Shown here piece by piece: positions 10,763-22,740 of a DNA stretch of 64,000 nt. The notes beneath the pieces are model-generated. The model ran no database searches. It saw only the letters and a list, made by a program, of their open reading frames with translations, and was not told the DNA's origin. Positions within the stretch are counted from its first letter, which is position 1. Every line of letters begins with the position of its first letter. Origin of the DNA: Setophaga petechia. Taxonomy: Eukaryota; Chordata; Aves; Passeriformes; Parulidae. The stretch covers positions 62,001 through 126,000 of the forward strand of contig JANCRA010000172.1 in assembly GCA_024362935.1 (NCBI GenBank), in the 5' to 3' direction. The position numbers and the translations under genes are program-made.

Positions 10763-11473
10763 TGTCTTGGTTTGAAAAGGTGTCTGCTAAGGAAGGCAGG
10801 AGTGTCTCTTGAAATGGAAAATATAAACTCCCTCCATCCAAATTGTTACAAATTTGAAATTAATTGGGGGGTCTCAGACAAAGACAATGGGGGTAGGAAT
10901 AACAGTTATTTATTAGGAAAAATAAAAATATAAAACAATACTGACAGAGTCAAAAATCTGACCCTACACCCTGTGTGTCAGGGTGTTGGTAGCAGTCTGA
11001 TTAAATGGTGGCTGCAGTCCTCCTGGAACAACAGCTGTGGTTCTGTTGAAGCAGCGATCCTGTAGAAAGGTGTAGTTTTTCTCTGAAGGTCCAGTGGTGG
11101 GGTAGATGGGTCTGGTCTTCCTCTGGGAATTCAATGGAAAAGAAAGCTGCTCACCAGGGAATCCAGAGGGAAAAGGCTGCCTGTGGTGTTCTAAATATCA
11201 GATTCTATCCAGGTAGGAATACTTGGCTCTTCCCCCTGAGCAGAGCATCTCCCAGTGGGATGATGTACTTTTATCAGTCATGCAGTGACACTCAATGGCC
11301 CATAAACAAAAGATATCTCCCCTGAGGGAGGATGGGTTGTGGAAGAGATAAAGAAAACTGCCCCCCCTGGTTTTAACAGGTGGCCCAATTAACAGAAGAT
11401 AACTGCCCCACCTCTAACAGATGGCAATAGAATACACACCCCCAGCCACATCTTGCATTTGCAACCTAAGACA
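10763..11473 (-). mobile_element. Second solo LTR of an endogenous retrovirus
   Basis: A 711-bp element has ends TGTCTTGG and CCTAAGACA, a near-perfect terminal inverted repeat with TG...CA termini. The minus strand carries AATAAA at 10909-10914 and TATA-like AT-rich sequence further upstream, so minus is the likely sense orientation. Its sequence matches my memory of an abundant passerine LTR family, but I cannot name it with certainty. No internal retroviral coding sequence adjoins either side, so it is a solo LTR. Frames at 10619-10933 and 11134-11325 are LTR sequence, not genes. Confidence 0.82.
10909..10914 (-). promoter_or_regulatory. Polyadenylation signal AATAAA of second LTR
   Basis: Minus-strand AATAAA about 146 bp from the 3' end of the LTR, consistent with the end of its R region and with minus orientation. 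Confidence 0.5.
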
Positions 11474-11478
11474 GAATG
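11474..11478. repeat. Right imperfect target-site duplication (GAATG)
   Basis: Partner of 10758-10762, with 4 of 5 bases identical. It immediately follows the terminal CA of the LTR. Confidence 0.5.
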
Positions 11479-12929
11479 AAAGTTCAACCAGCCACCCAAA
11501 AGGTTTAACACACCACTAGACAGAAATGATATTTCTGTGACAGTGAAACAGAGGTACCTACCTATTTTAGACAGCTTTATAGTGCCCATCTGCTTTCACT
11601 GCTATTTTAATATTAATAGTGATCAGAAATATGAGTACTGTTGACAAGGTACTTTCATAAACTTTCACCAGACTCTGATGGACATATTCACATCTCTGCA
11701 GCACTTCAATGTGTTTTCTTTTTGCAGATATATCAGACATTTCACTCCTCTAGTGAATGGCATACAGATAGATGGATGCACCCACATGAACAATGTTGTA
11801 TCAGTGTGCAGCCAGGTGTGCATTACAAGTAGAAAAAACTGGGCTTGACATGAATAAAAGTGTCCTATCATACTGCATACGAATTGACTTTAATGACTTT
11901 ATCTGAACCACTGTTTTTTTATGGCATGAACACCACTGTAAGATTTGTTGGTTACCAACTGTTAAGCTCATATCCTGAAGTTCCTGTGCCTCCATAGTTT
12001 CAGTTTTTAAATATATCTTCCCTGAGTAAAAGAAAAAATGGTGAAGGACCCAGAAGAAAAACTTTGCCTTTGGGCTTCAGAGTCTCTTAACTAGTAAAAT
12101 AACGCTGGTGGGCTACGTCTACAGCTGCTTGTCAATGTTAGAGTAGGACTGGAATGTCTCAGATCTATGAAGAATTGAATTCTTTCTGCATCTCCTTAGC
12201 TCATGAAAAGTCATATTGCTGCCCACAAAGGTGCAAAGCTTGAATAAAATTTTATTTCAGACAGTGTGAATCCAATCCATCACCTGATTTTGGATTGCCA
12301 TTTTGATAATTACCAGGAGCTGCATAATGGCTTGAAAGGCACCCCAGTAGGATTTCTCCTTGCTGGAGAGAAGAGCTGCAGAGGTGAATCAAAACCAGTA
12401 CAGCCCTTCTTATCTTTTACTGCTTCTGCTCATCTCCCATTCAGCATCTGTCTAATCTGTGCATATTCAGTACAGTATTCTCTGTGCACTCAGAATGATC
12501 TGAATACAGCTGTCAACATCTTGATCAAGGCACAGCTCTAATTAGATTTCTCTGTTGTAGTTGAAGGAGACATACTTGGAAAGTTGCTCCATGCCATATT
12601 TCAACCACCAAGAGTAGCTGGTTTTGTTGAAACTTCTGTTATGTTTAAAAAAGTATATATTTCTAGTTAATTACAAGCTTTCACTTAAGAAACACTTTTG
12701 AAGCAAAGGTAAAGACCAAAAGACTTAGCCCAAAATGTAAAGGCATGAAAGCAAAGATGAGAAAAAATTAAATACTTAAATATAGGTGCTTAAAATGGAA
12801 ACTGGTTCTCCTCTTTAACCACGGTTATTTTCTGTACTAATCTACCTGTCTCTACGAAACACATAAATGCAGACTTGTTTTTGCAGCCAGACAAGAGGAT
12901 GTCTTTAACAAAGTAATTATTTTAATAAT

Positions 12930-12930
<1 letters not shown>

Positions 12931-12960
<30 letters not shown>
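12931..12960. repeat. (CAA)10 microsatellite
   Basis: Ten uninterrupted CAA units, followed to about 12985 by interrupted CAA/CAG/ACA units. Confidence 0.95.
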
Positions 12961-13013
12961 AACAACAGCAACATAACAAAACAACTCTGCAATAATAATT
13001 AGTAATTAATAAA

Positions 13014-13032
13014 TAACAACAACAACAACAAT
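13014..13032. repeat. (AAC)n microsatellite
   Basis: About six AAC units, 54 bp downstream of the larger CAA array. Both are probably parts of one decayed array. Confidence 0.9.
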
Positions 13033-16000
13033 AATGACAGAAAAATGAATGCCACAGAGTACCAAAAATATGCAAAACAAATAAGGGCCAGGATCAGGAA
13101 CACTGAAATATGAATATTCAATTAAGAATAACAGAAATGATGTGGGACATGGTATGCAAATAATGAGTGCCTCAGACCAAGCATTTTCAATAGCAAATCC
13201 ACTAAGTCATTCGTTAAAAACAACCCACATGACTGTTTTTCAGCTCATGAGGAAATCCATGTTGAAGATGTTTGCTGTTCTAACAGCAAAACCAAACATG
13301 TTCCATGGTGTAAGCATTAAGAGGATATATAACCCACACAGTATTCACAGCTAGGAAAATTATAAGAAAGACAGATGCTTGAGGAGAAAGAACTTGCTAA
13401 GCAGAGGTTTTTACATTGACCACAGCACCCCATGTCCCACATGCTGATTTCTCAAGCAAATCTCTTGCCAATTGAAGTTTTCTCTTGAACTGTAAAATTC
13501 ATAGGATGTGCTTGGCTTGCATCAAGAACACAGCAGTTTATTCTCCATGCAAGCAGCTCTGTCTAGCTCGGCTGGATATAAACAGAAAGACTTCTTCACT
13601 AATTATTTATACAAACATAGCTGCATTCTGGAAGATTCATAGGAACTAAAAATTGGTTTACTTCTGATTCTTACTGGTCTTTTGATTTTCAGGGCTGTCG
13701 ACTACTGAAAACCATCTAGACCTTCATCCACAGGAAGTAATCCACAAGTGATTTTTCTCCCCCTGAGAGTACTGATACTACTTGCATAGTAATAATAATC
13801 ATAAAGTATTTATAAAAAGCACAATCTTTACTTGTACAAAGAATTTGTCTTCCAACCTGTCCAACTTTGAGAGTACTTGTATGAGTAAGGAGTACATCAA
13901 CCTTGCTGCAGATGTTTGCACTGTGAGAAGAATGTTCTTTACATGTCCAGAATTGCATTACACTTATGTGTCCTGGCAAACAGTGGCTTTTTCAAATCAA
14001 AATGACTACTTTTATTCATCAAGGGGATCTTATTCATAAGTGTTTTCAGATTCAAGTAAACTGGTTTTTACATTATGCACCTCCCTCTTTCCCCTTTTCT
14101 AACCACTGGTAGACCAAGAAGTTGAAATACCAAAACAAGCTTAGCAAGGGGAGTAAGAGGAAAAATATTTTCCTGGTGCTTTGCATGCTGTCATCCACAT
14201 CCTCTCACTTGTTCATGAAATACAGCCACAATAGGGAACATGTGAAATAAGTTCACATTTAAAGCAAACAACAGTTTAAAGCAAACCTTCAACAAAAGGG
14301 GGTGAGAGAAGAAAGGATAGTGCAGCCAGTGGAAAAAGAACTATAATTTTGGTCAGGCAGAATACTGTGGCTCTGCAGCCATCTAGGACTGTAAACCAAA
14401 CCTTACCCTATTTTAAGAACATTTGAAAGGTTTGTGGGACTGGATCTCAGTTTAGGGTCTGAGATTAGCATTCCACTTGTGCAAAGTACCATGGAATTTT
14501 AATGAATAAAAATAGCCAGATTTTCTGCTCTCTTCCTGAGATCTCTGTGTTTGCTAATTTAGAGACACATTTCACATTTCCCCATTTCAGTGGTGCATTT
14601 GTACTAGCACCATACAGAGGCAATGGTTAAAAAACCTGATGCTGAGAAAAGTGGTATCTGTGAATCTTATGTAGTCCTAGATACACACACAAATGTTTCC
14701 ACACCTTAGATAATGAGATATTAAAATACTACAGTGAATACAAAGATCTAAGAGGCCGGTCCACATTCCACTTTGCTGTTGTGAGGAGTTTCTGGATTTA
14801 AAATAATGGAAAAAAATCAAGATATTATTTAAATTTCTGTTCTAAATGCATGACTATTTTTCCTTAGGAAATGAGTCTCTAGGACCTGATTATCTCTGTA
14901 CTTGGTTTTGTCAAACAGAGTTACTATATTGAAATAACACTTCAGGTCCTTTTTGGTGGGTTCTCAAGTTGAGTGTTTAACTCATTTTGGTAAAACCAAA
15001 CAGCCATTTTTTCAGGTCTCTGTCTTAGCTAGTCCTTGTCTTTATTACAGGTTTTCTGAATTATTTTTCCCTTTAAAATATTCATGTAGAGTTGCAGGGA
15101 CCCACCAGCAGTAAACAATGAGAGGAGCTGGATAGGGAACTTTTTGGTCTCATAATGACCATCCAAAAACCTTGATCTAGCCTGAGAATCAAGATGCTTG
15201 ACCCAAATCTAAAATTTTGTGTAAGTAATTTATTAAGAAGACTGTTCAAAAAATTTGTTTTTAGCCTTGAGATAAGGCATTGTGAGATGTGTAACAGATG
15301 GTTTGGGACAAAGTTTTAAGCCTTTTATTGACATTTGATTTGGAAAAAAAATAGGTAGCTGTCTGTATAAAATCTGGTCACACAGACCTGAATATCTGGC
15401 TGTGTTCTTTTTGTTAATCAAAACCATAGAGTAGTATGCAATGTGGTCTTTTTTATTTCAATAGCATGAAATATTTTGGATATTAGCTGCTTCTTAAAAT
15501 GACTATAAATTTCAACAAATACCAAGAAAGACAACAGCTTCAAACAAAAGTGGAAACACTTCACTTCAACACCCAAGGCTTCCCAGAGCATTTAATCCAA
15601 CATTTCTGGAGATTAACTGCACTCTCTACTGCAGTTTCTGGAGTTATACAAATCTGTTCATTGTCACTTAATGTCACAGGTTAGAGTAAATGCTTATATG
15701 CTGAATTTTAATATTTGTGTTTTTGTTGTAACTTAGAAGTCAAATAAAAAATTGTTATAAACTGCTGGAGCACAGTCAAAATCAGGCTAGATGACATACT
15801 CTCTTCATATGGTTGCGCACCCATCACTGAAAGAAGCTGCTGGGTCTTGAACAAGGTAAAAGAACAGGCTGATAAGAGGCAAATCCTGTGAGGGGGTATA
15901 GTGATTTTTATTATGTCAATGTCCTCACTTACATAATGGGTCAGGTGTGAAAACTCCACTCCAGGAGAGTGCAGGAAGTTCAAACTAGCCTGAACGTATT

Positions 16001-17689
16001 TATGCCTTTTGATGGACCATAACTGACTCAGCTGTGCTGACAGGAGAGGCATCTGTAATATCTTAAACAATCAAAGACTCCTGAAATGTTGCATAATCCA
16101 CATCATTGCATCATTCAGTGAGAAACTTCCCACCCCTGAGAAGGGCATTCCCACCTGACCATAAGTGAATACAAACACAGTAGATTCTGATGTTTTGTGG
16201 GCTTTCCCCACTCCTGACAGACCAAGCCAGTGACCATCACTTTGACCAACAGACGTAAAAATTGCAACAACAAAGTCTCCTTTCAGCATTCAACAGGTGG
16301 CAAATCTATACCTTTCTAGTTTCTTTTTCCTATTTTTTTTTCTATTTCTACCTCACATTTATTGTTAAATAAAAATCCATTCTCTTGACTTTGGCATGTG
16401 GTCTTGTTTGCAATAACCAGATCTTTACATAATTACCTTTTAAGTCAATTACTCTGTTGTTTCTCCTCATGACTCTATCCTCCCCAAACCGTATCAGCTG
16501 AGTTTTTCATTATTATTTACCAAATAAGAAAGAAGCAAAATGAAAAATCAAGAGCAAAGTTCACATGCAAAGATTATAATCTTCTGCAGAGTTCTCCGTA
16601 TGTGAGCATATTGAAGATAGCACTCTTATTGACATAGGGGTTGCTACTTTTTGTGATGCTTTCTTAGTTAGTAAAGTCAGTAGCAGTAAAGCCTTGGACT
16701 TGGTAGCAAAAAGTCAGCATTTGAATCTTTGATTTTGTGGCTATACACAGCCACATCGTATTTCCAGCAAAAACAATGGGGTTGTTTTCAGCACTGCTCT
16801 ACCAAGGAGGCATGTTTTTTATTTTCTTCTTGTATATACAATTAAAACTATTCCAATCACAGAACTCTGCTCTGCATTCACTTCTGAAACAGAGCATGAG
16901 GGGTGTCACTCAAAAGTGAAAATAATGCCCTTCCTTGGGCCAAATAACGAAAGAAAGCGTAGCAGTGCAGCATTACTCATTGGACTTCTATTAAAGTTTT
17001 GAATTAATTGACTAATTACTAATGCTTACCCCAGTGTGCAATAAAAAAGGAGACATCTTGTCATAAGCAGTCTTTTTTCCTCCTGTGTGGGAAAGATGGA
17101 AGTATTACCTTTGTCCCAGTTTTGGCCAGGACCTGGAGGTTATTCTTTACCACCTCACAGAGCTCCTGGGGCCAGGGGGAAATGACTCTCTGACTTCCAA
17201 GAATGGCATAGTTTCTGATTGAAAAGAAGTGGTAGCATTGTCTGCCATTGTGAATTCCCTTGGAGTCCTTGGTGAGAATTCTTGTGAGTGAATTACCCTC
17301 TCTTTTACATACTTTTTTTTCCAATATTGTTGATTTTACTGTCCATTTTCTTATCTCATTGCTATTAGCAACAAACTGCTCTTATCTCAACCAGTGATTT
17401 TCACCTTTTGTGGCTCCAACTCCATCCTGCTGGAGTGGAATTAAACTGATGACATATGGTTTTGGAGAGTCTTGGTGAGAGCAATGAATTAGGGAGTACT
17501 GTTTCTAAACCACGACAACTTTCCATCAAGCACATGATAAGAAACTGCATGCGTGGAGTATAGGCAAGTTCTCTTCTTGCTGTGGAGGATTTCCACCCGT
17601 GCCTGTGTTCTTGTTGAGTAATAATGAGATACCATAATGAAACTGTAGAAGATGTATGTCAGATGGTTCTCCAATAACATTAGGGAAAA

Positions 17690-18060
17690 AAAAAAACCCA
17701 GCTGATGTATGGGATATTGAAGGAAGATTAAGTTGCTAATGCATATTAGTATATTCTTAATTTCCTTTTAATTGAAAAAGACATATTGACTTTAATTAAA
17801 ACCATTTCACAGGAACTGTCAATTAGCACATGTCAAACTAGTTAATTCAGAACAGAATTCTTTTAATTAGGGTCTGCTTTCCTTTAACTGTGGGGCCAAT
17901 GAAATCAGCCTTTCCTTATCAAGAATTTACATATCTCAGAGAAATACAATACAAATCTCTGAAAACTCTTATCTATTATTAGAAGCCCATATGGATAACA
18001 TTAAGATGATGGTGCTGGCATTGTTTGTGCCACAGACATCAGAGTTTCCTTCATGACTGT
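17690..18060. promoter_or_regulatory. Possible conserved non-coding element (enhancer-like)
   Basis: AT-rich unique sequence with several homeodomain-core sites (TTTTAATTG, TTTAATTAAAA, GTTAATTC, TTTTAATTAG) and a TGTCAATTAG site resembling TALE/homeobox sites. Such clustering is typical of vertebrate developmental enhancers, but AT-rich DNA also produces it by chance. Boundaries are arbitrary and conservation is untested. Confidence 0.2.
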
Positions 18061-19352
18061 TTGAAAAAAAGAAAAAGAAAAAGATGGCTTTGAAGAAAGA
18101 GTATTTTAAATACACAGATTTATCCTACATTAAAGAGACTACAAAATTGATGACATAGATGCTCACATTTAAATTTTTTAATATGTCTGCTTAAATAAAT
18201 GGGCCTACTCAAGTGTGTTGTGTGTTCTGTAAGCCAAAGACACATAAAGCATTTTCAAAGCATGCAGCATGCTGTTCTTCCCTTAAGTGAGCTATAATCA
18301 AAAGGAGAAAAGAGACCAGATTTTCTTTTTGGACAATACCATCATTGTTAACTTTCACTGGATGTGAAGATTTAACAGTGATTGCTAATCCAGTGGCTGT
18401 GAACATCAGTGTGCTAATGCAATCTCAGTTATCAAATAGTATACAGTCTCTGTCTTGACTTTCACATACTTTCTGAATATATCTCTAGCTTTCTGATGGG
18501 TCTCTGCCTCTTGGCTGATGTAGCGCTGTAAAGACCTTCTCCATGGTTTCTGGGAACCTCCATGTGTGACATCTGTAATGCTGGTCTCATCCTTTCAGGA
18601 GTAAGAACAGCTGAGAAAAATATAACAAATCATAAAACGAATAATTGCAAAACCTAGACTTAGTCTAATCATACAGGGTTTAACCACTGTTTTATTGACC
18701 TCTGCCAACATTGGATTACAGAGATTAGTGAAAGGAATACTTAACTGAACTGTGGATTCTAAAGAGGATTATCTGGTAAGATATTTCATGTATCCTGATG
18801 GTTTGTTGAATGTATTAGGAACCTGATTATGGGCCTGACTAACTCAACCATAAAACTTCAACTTCTTTTATGACATAGCAGAAACAGTGTTTTGCATTTT
18901 GATCATCTTGCTCAACATATTATTTGCTTCAAAATGGCAATTAGCAATAACTTTTCTTTTAAAATCACTCCTACAGTGGCTGTGCATAGGAAGTGTGGTT
19001 ATGTTCATCACATGGGTTGTAAAATTGTAGGTGACTGCCTTTATTGCTCTGTTATACTGAACTTCAAACTGAAAAAACCATTTGAATAGTTTAAATGATA
19101 AGAAATTCTCAGATTATGGTGAAATTTTAAATCTTTGCAGTATTCCAGCCACATGGTTAATTATTGATGTAGCTCATACATAATGGCAGGGACAATGGAG
19201 AAACAGTTTTATGAAGGGAAAATAAGACACTGAACTCTCATACAAAGTCAGTTAGAAAAGGAATTAAAAGCAGAAGTTCCTCCCTGCAAATATACCAAAG
19301 CACCTCTCAGCATAGCCTACTGTGTGCCATGCTGTCAAAGCAGTGCAAAGTA

Positions 19353-19367
19353 TTCTTTTTTTTTTTT
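19353..19367. repeat. Poly-T tract
   Basis: Mononucleotide run of roughly 13-14 T. No target-site duplication or retroposed sequence is evident beside it. Confidence 0.85.
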
Positions 19368-21111
19368 GCAATTAATACTAAGGTGACTCATTGCTTAGCA
19401 GCAGCCCTAATATTTACACCCCTATGGATCTCATGACTTAGTAGCAAGCTTTGACTTCAATTAAACCTGTCAGTTTCTGATAGGAAGAAATCATTACAGA
19501 ACTTCAAAAGCACTTGAACTGCATCAAGATCTTCACAATTATCTATATAATATCTTTCTGCTTTTGTTGGCTCCTTGATCTTCTGTGGCAGTCCCAACCT
19601 CTCTGTCAACTTTGTTCTGTAGGAAGTTGAACCTTAAAGTATGCTATTAAAAATATATATGAAAATGCTGCAGTATACAATGGATTTCACCCAGTCTAAC
19701 ATTTTTTTGGGATAAATTCCTAATAAAAGTTGCCCATTTGAATAATGTACTGCTCATGTATTGTTAATGAATCAAACAAGGAACCATTTAAAAATTACTA
19801 GCGTTACAGAAATGTAATAGCTTTTAAACAGATTATTTAAATTACTGTAGCTCTGATTTCCAATCATTTCATCCACACAGCTATGGCAGAACTATCCCAG
19901 AAAAGGGAGTAACTTTCTGATTGAACTCTTTTCTTGTTGGATTTAAGAAATATTTTAGAAGTGAGAATTTCTCAACTACGTATTTGTCCTTCAGAGCAGG
20001 ACCATAGAGGGTTTAGGAACACAATCCTACAACCACGGATGAAAGCACAAAGAGTTTGGAGGATTCATTCCATCCTTACAATCACAGTGAATAAAGCCTT
20101 ATGCACACATAGAGCAGAAAAGATGATTTGTTCTGACCAGTGTGTAGATGACTTCCTCAGGAGTCTTTGGTCCCTGCAGCTTGCCTTGCCTGGCACTTCC
20201 TCTTATTCCAAGGAGGATTTTGAGTCATGACAGCTGTGCTCATGTTAAACCATGACAGCAACTGGTTAGCAGCACCCAAAGATGGAGCCCCCCCCATCAA
20301 ATTGTGAGAGCTCCTTGCTCAGTCTTCTAGACTGATGTCTTTTTTTTGCTATTGTTTTGCAACACAGCCCAGATCTTTTAAAAAACCACTGTCTTTCGGA
20401 CAACTGTCTTCTGCTAACTATTTTTGAAGAAATCAATCTTTGTGTTAAGAAATGCATGCCTAATTATTTGCAATGTTGTTTATTAGCTCTAAACAAGGAC
20501 AGTCAGATGCCTGTCCCCTCATTTTGAACAAGGGACCTATGGACCATCAGCAGTTCATTGATCATAGATGAAGAGCTGCTGGCTTTTCTCCCACTGTGAG
20601 CATATTCTTTCAGGTCATATTGCCTCACACTACAGCGATATTACCTACTAATTTATTAAACAATTTTACAAGCATAACTAAAGCATTTGTGTTGTTAACA
20701 AATCTTTAAGATGGTTTCAAATCAGCACGTAGTATTTTGCAGTGAAGTCATGAAAATGTGCCAACATGAACACATCTAATGATGAAAATGTTGCAAGCAG
20801 ATATCTGTTTCCCTATTACCCCATAAAATAATTATGTATTTTTATTTATATGAGTAATTTTAGGTACAAACATTTTACCAAAACCCCATTCATTTAGGAA
20901 ACATATAAACACAAAGGGCTTAATACAAAAAAGTGTTTTAGAACATATTTTAGTGATTATAAAATGAAAACAAATTAAAAAAAAGTCCTAAACTACTTTT
21001 CTTTCTTCCTTATGATGAGAAAGAAATACAGGTTAACATCACATTATTTGTCATGTGGCAGTGAAGTGAAATTTGTGCCTCGCACCATGTATTCTTTACA
21101 TGATGAAAAGG

Positions 21112-21236
21112 AGTATAATTTAATTTTTTATTTGAAGGTTCTGTCTGGGCACATTGGCTACCAATTTTATTTTTATTGCAGTGCATGGATAGCTAAGTCA
21201 CATATCCTTATGTTAATGCAGAGTACATAGGAAAGG
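21112..21236 (+). repeat. Copy A of a diverged local duplication
   Basis: This stretch shares an extended, diverged similarity with 21245-21370. It includes the identical 14-mer CACATTGGCTACCA (21150-21163 here), a following T-rich stretch, then TGCA-TGATAGC-like and GTCACATAT blocks in the same order. The offset is about 147 bp. There are no inverted termini, poly-A tail or flanking duplication. It is either an old tandem duplication or an unclassified repeat. Confidence 0.7.
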
Positions 21237-21244
21237 AAAGGGAA

Positions 21245-21370
21245 AGTATAATTTTTGTTGTTGCTTTTGTAATTTGAAATTTCCATAGTGTCTATGCACA
21301 TTGGCTACCATTTCAGTTTTACTGCGCTGCACTGATAGCAATGTCACATATAATTAACACCAAGGTAGGA
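21245..21370 (+). repeat. Copy B of a diverged local duplication
   Basis: Partner of 21112-21236. The 14-mer CACATTGGCTACCA lies at 21297-21310, followed in the same order by a T-rich block, a TGCACTGATAGC block and GTCACATAT. Both copies begin with GTATAATTT. Divergence implies considerable age. Confidence 0.7.
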
Positions 21371-21474
21371 AAAAAAAAAAGAAAACCAGATTTTCTCCCC
21401 TGCCTCTGCTATGAACATTGCTTGAAATTTTTGTACTGTGTGAATAGCATTTCCAGAAGATGGTGGATATACTG

Positions 21475-21516
21475 AAAGATCTTACCTCCATTGTAAAAGA
21501 TCTTACCTCCATTGTA
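21475..21516. repeat. Perfect tandem duplication of a 21-bp unit
   Basis: A 21-bp unit beginning AAAGATCTTACCTCC occurs at 21475-21495 and immediately again at 21496-21516. The copies are identical, so it is younger than the duplication at 21112-21370. Confidence 0.9.
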
Positions 21517-22344
21517 GAAGAAGTATAATGGTATATGTGTTTGTATTTCTCCATAAGAGAGTGGGTAGAAAGTATAGTGCTACTCACATTTCTTATCAGT
21601 CAGATACAAGTTGGTTCAATATCTAGGAATAGTTAAAGTAGAAACAGCCATTTCCCAGGAAAACTGGAATAATAACAGAATTTAATTTCCCCAAATTAGT
21701 ATATTTTATTAAAGTGCTTATCCATGCATCCCAAAATAACTCCCACGTCCACCTCTCTTTTAGCTTCTAAGCAGAGAATGTGACACCCTCTTTAGGATAT
21801 GTAGAGGTACTGTGTAGCTGTGGTGGACTCATTCCTCATCAACGACTGGTATAAACAACAACTACCAGGATGGACATGGTGCCCACCTGCATGGGGAGGA
21901 CCAGACAGCTACATGACTGGTCTCTTTTCCATGATGTGCCATTTTACAAGTTAGCACCAACAACAGGCAGGAGTACGGCCCTTGTACCAGGAGTACAACT
22001 TTGGGAAAATTGTTCCTTATTATGGTGGATCTGTTGTGAGCAATTGTCTCAGTTTTGGAGAGCAAAAGAGGTCAGCTTATTTTATTTTATAATTTGTTAT
22101 TAGAATTTGGGTATCATACACAACATTGCCTCTTTATCCTTGACTTTTGGAGCAACTGTGTTGTGGCACTGAAAGCTGACTTTAATTTTTTAGGAGCCAC
22201 CCAAAAAGAAGTAGGGCTGCCAACAGGAGATGTCAAGCTCCAGTACAGTCCTTCATCTACAGCTTGGGTAGTTCTACTAGTCTGAGATAGATCTTGTGCA
22301 TTGCAGCTTGCACCCTGCTCTTTAGGCAGAATACCACAAGCTGG
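21517..22344. other. Unique non-coding sequence
   Basis: No assignable gene. Around 21870-22103 overlapping frames are open on both strands, one plus-strand frame containing YQEYNFGKIVPYYGG. I do not recognise this as a known protein and treat it as unassigned. Confidence 0.4.
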
Positions 22345-22740
22345 TCAACAAAGTTACTGAAAAGATTGGAAGGCATGTCTTTGAAGAGCAGCTGAGCACT
22401 CTGGGTTTATTCAGTTTGGAGAAAAGGGGGTTGAGGGGTGAACTCATTGCTGTCTACAACTTTCTGAGAAAGGGAAACAGAGAGGATGGGGATCCAGCAC
22501 AATCTGTGGGAATGGTTCAAACCTTTTTCAGGGAAGGTTGGAGCTTGCTATTAGGAAACATTTTTTTTATTGAAAGGGTGGCCAAACATTGGGTATAGAG
22601 GGATGCCCCAGAGAGGCATTTAGATTATGTGCTGAATAGCATGCTTTAACTTGTTATTTAGGTAAATAACTTTAATCAAACCTGAAGTGGTGAGGCAAGT
22701 GGACTAGATAAGTGTTGTAGGTCCCTTTCAACAGAAATAT
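22345..22740 (+). mobile_element. CR1 LINE fragment, 3' end (plus strand)
   Basis: The fragment begins around ACTGAAAAGATTGGAAGGC and continues with the CR1 ORF2 C-terminal and 3' UTR sequence. A conserved peptide LFSLEKRGLRGELIAVYN-type segment is visible at about 22407-22460. It ends near TAGGTCCCTTTCAACAG (about 22720-22737), the CR1 3' end. AT-rich sequence near 22630-22680 interrupts the alignment. It is 5'-truncated and not functional. Confidence 0.88.

Larger units (their letters stand above)
11479..21111. other. Unique AT-rich non-coding sequence
   Basis: I recognise no gene, RNA gene or transposon. It holds CAA microsatellites near 12.9-13.0 kb, a homeobox-site-rich stretch at 17690-18060 and a poly-T tract near 19.35 kb. 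On the minus strand, 15708-16289 is one frame with a single TGA in about 194 codons, but the translation is unrecognised and such a run is not rare for this amount of AT-rich DNA. Confidence 0.55.

Noticed and set aside
10619..11325. Plus-strand open frames of 104 and 63 codons
   Set aside because: They fall largely within the second solo LTR and have no retroviral or host domain.
15708..16289. Minus-strand frame of about 194 codons with a single TGA
   Set aside because: The peptide is unrecognised. With several thousand open segments expected in six frames of 64 kb AT-rich DNA, one pair of adjacent segments this long is not surprising.
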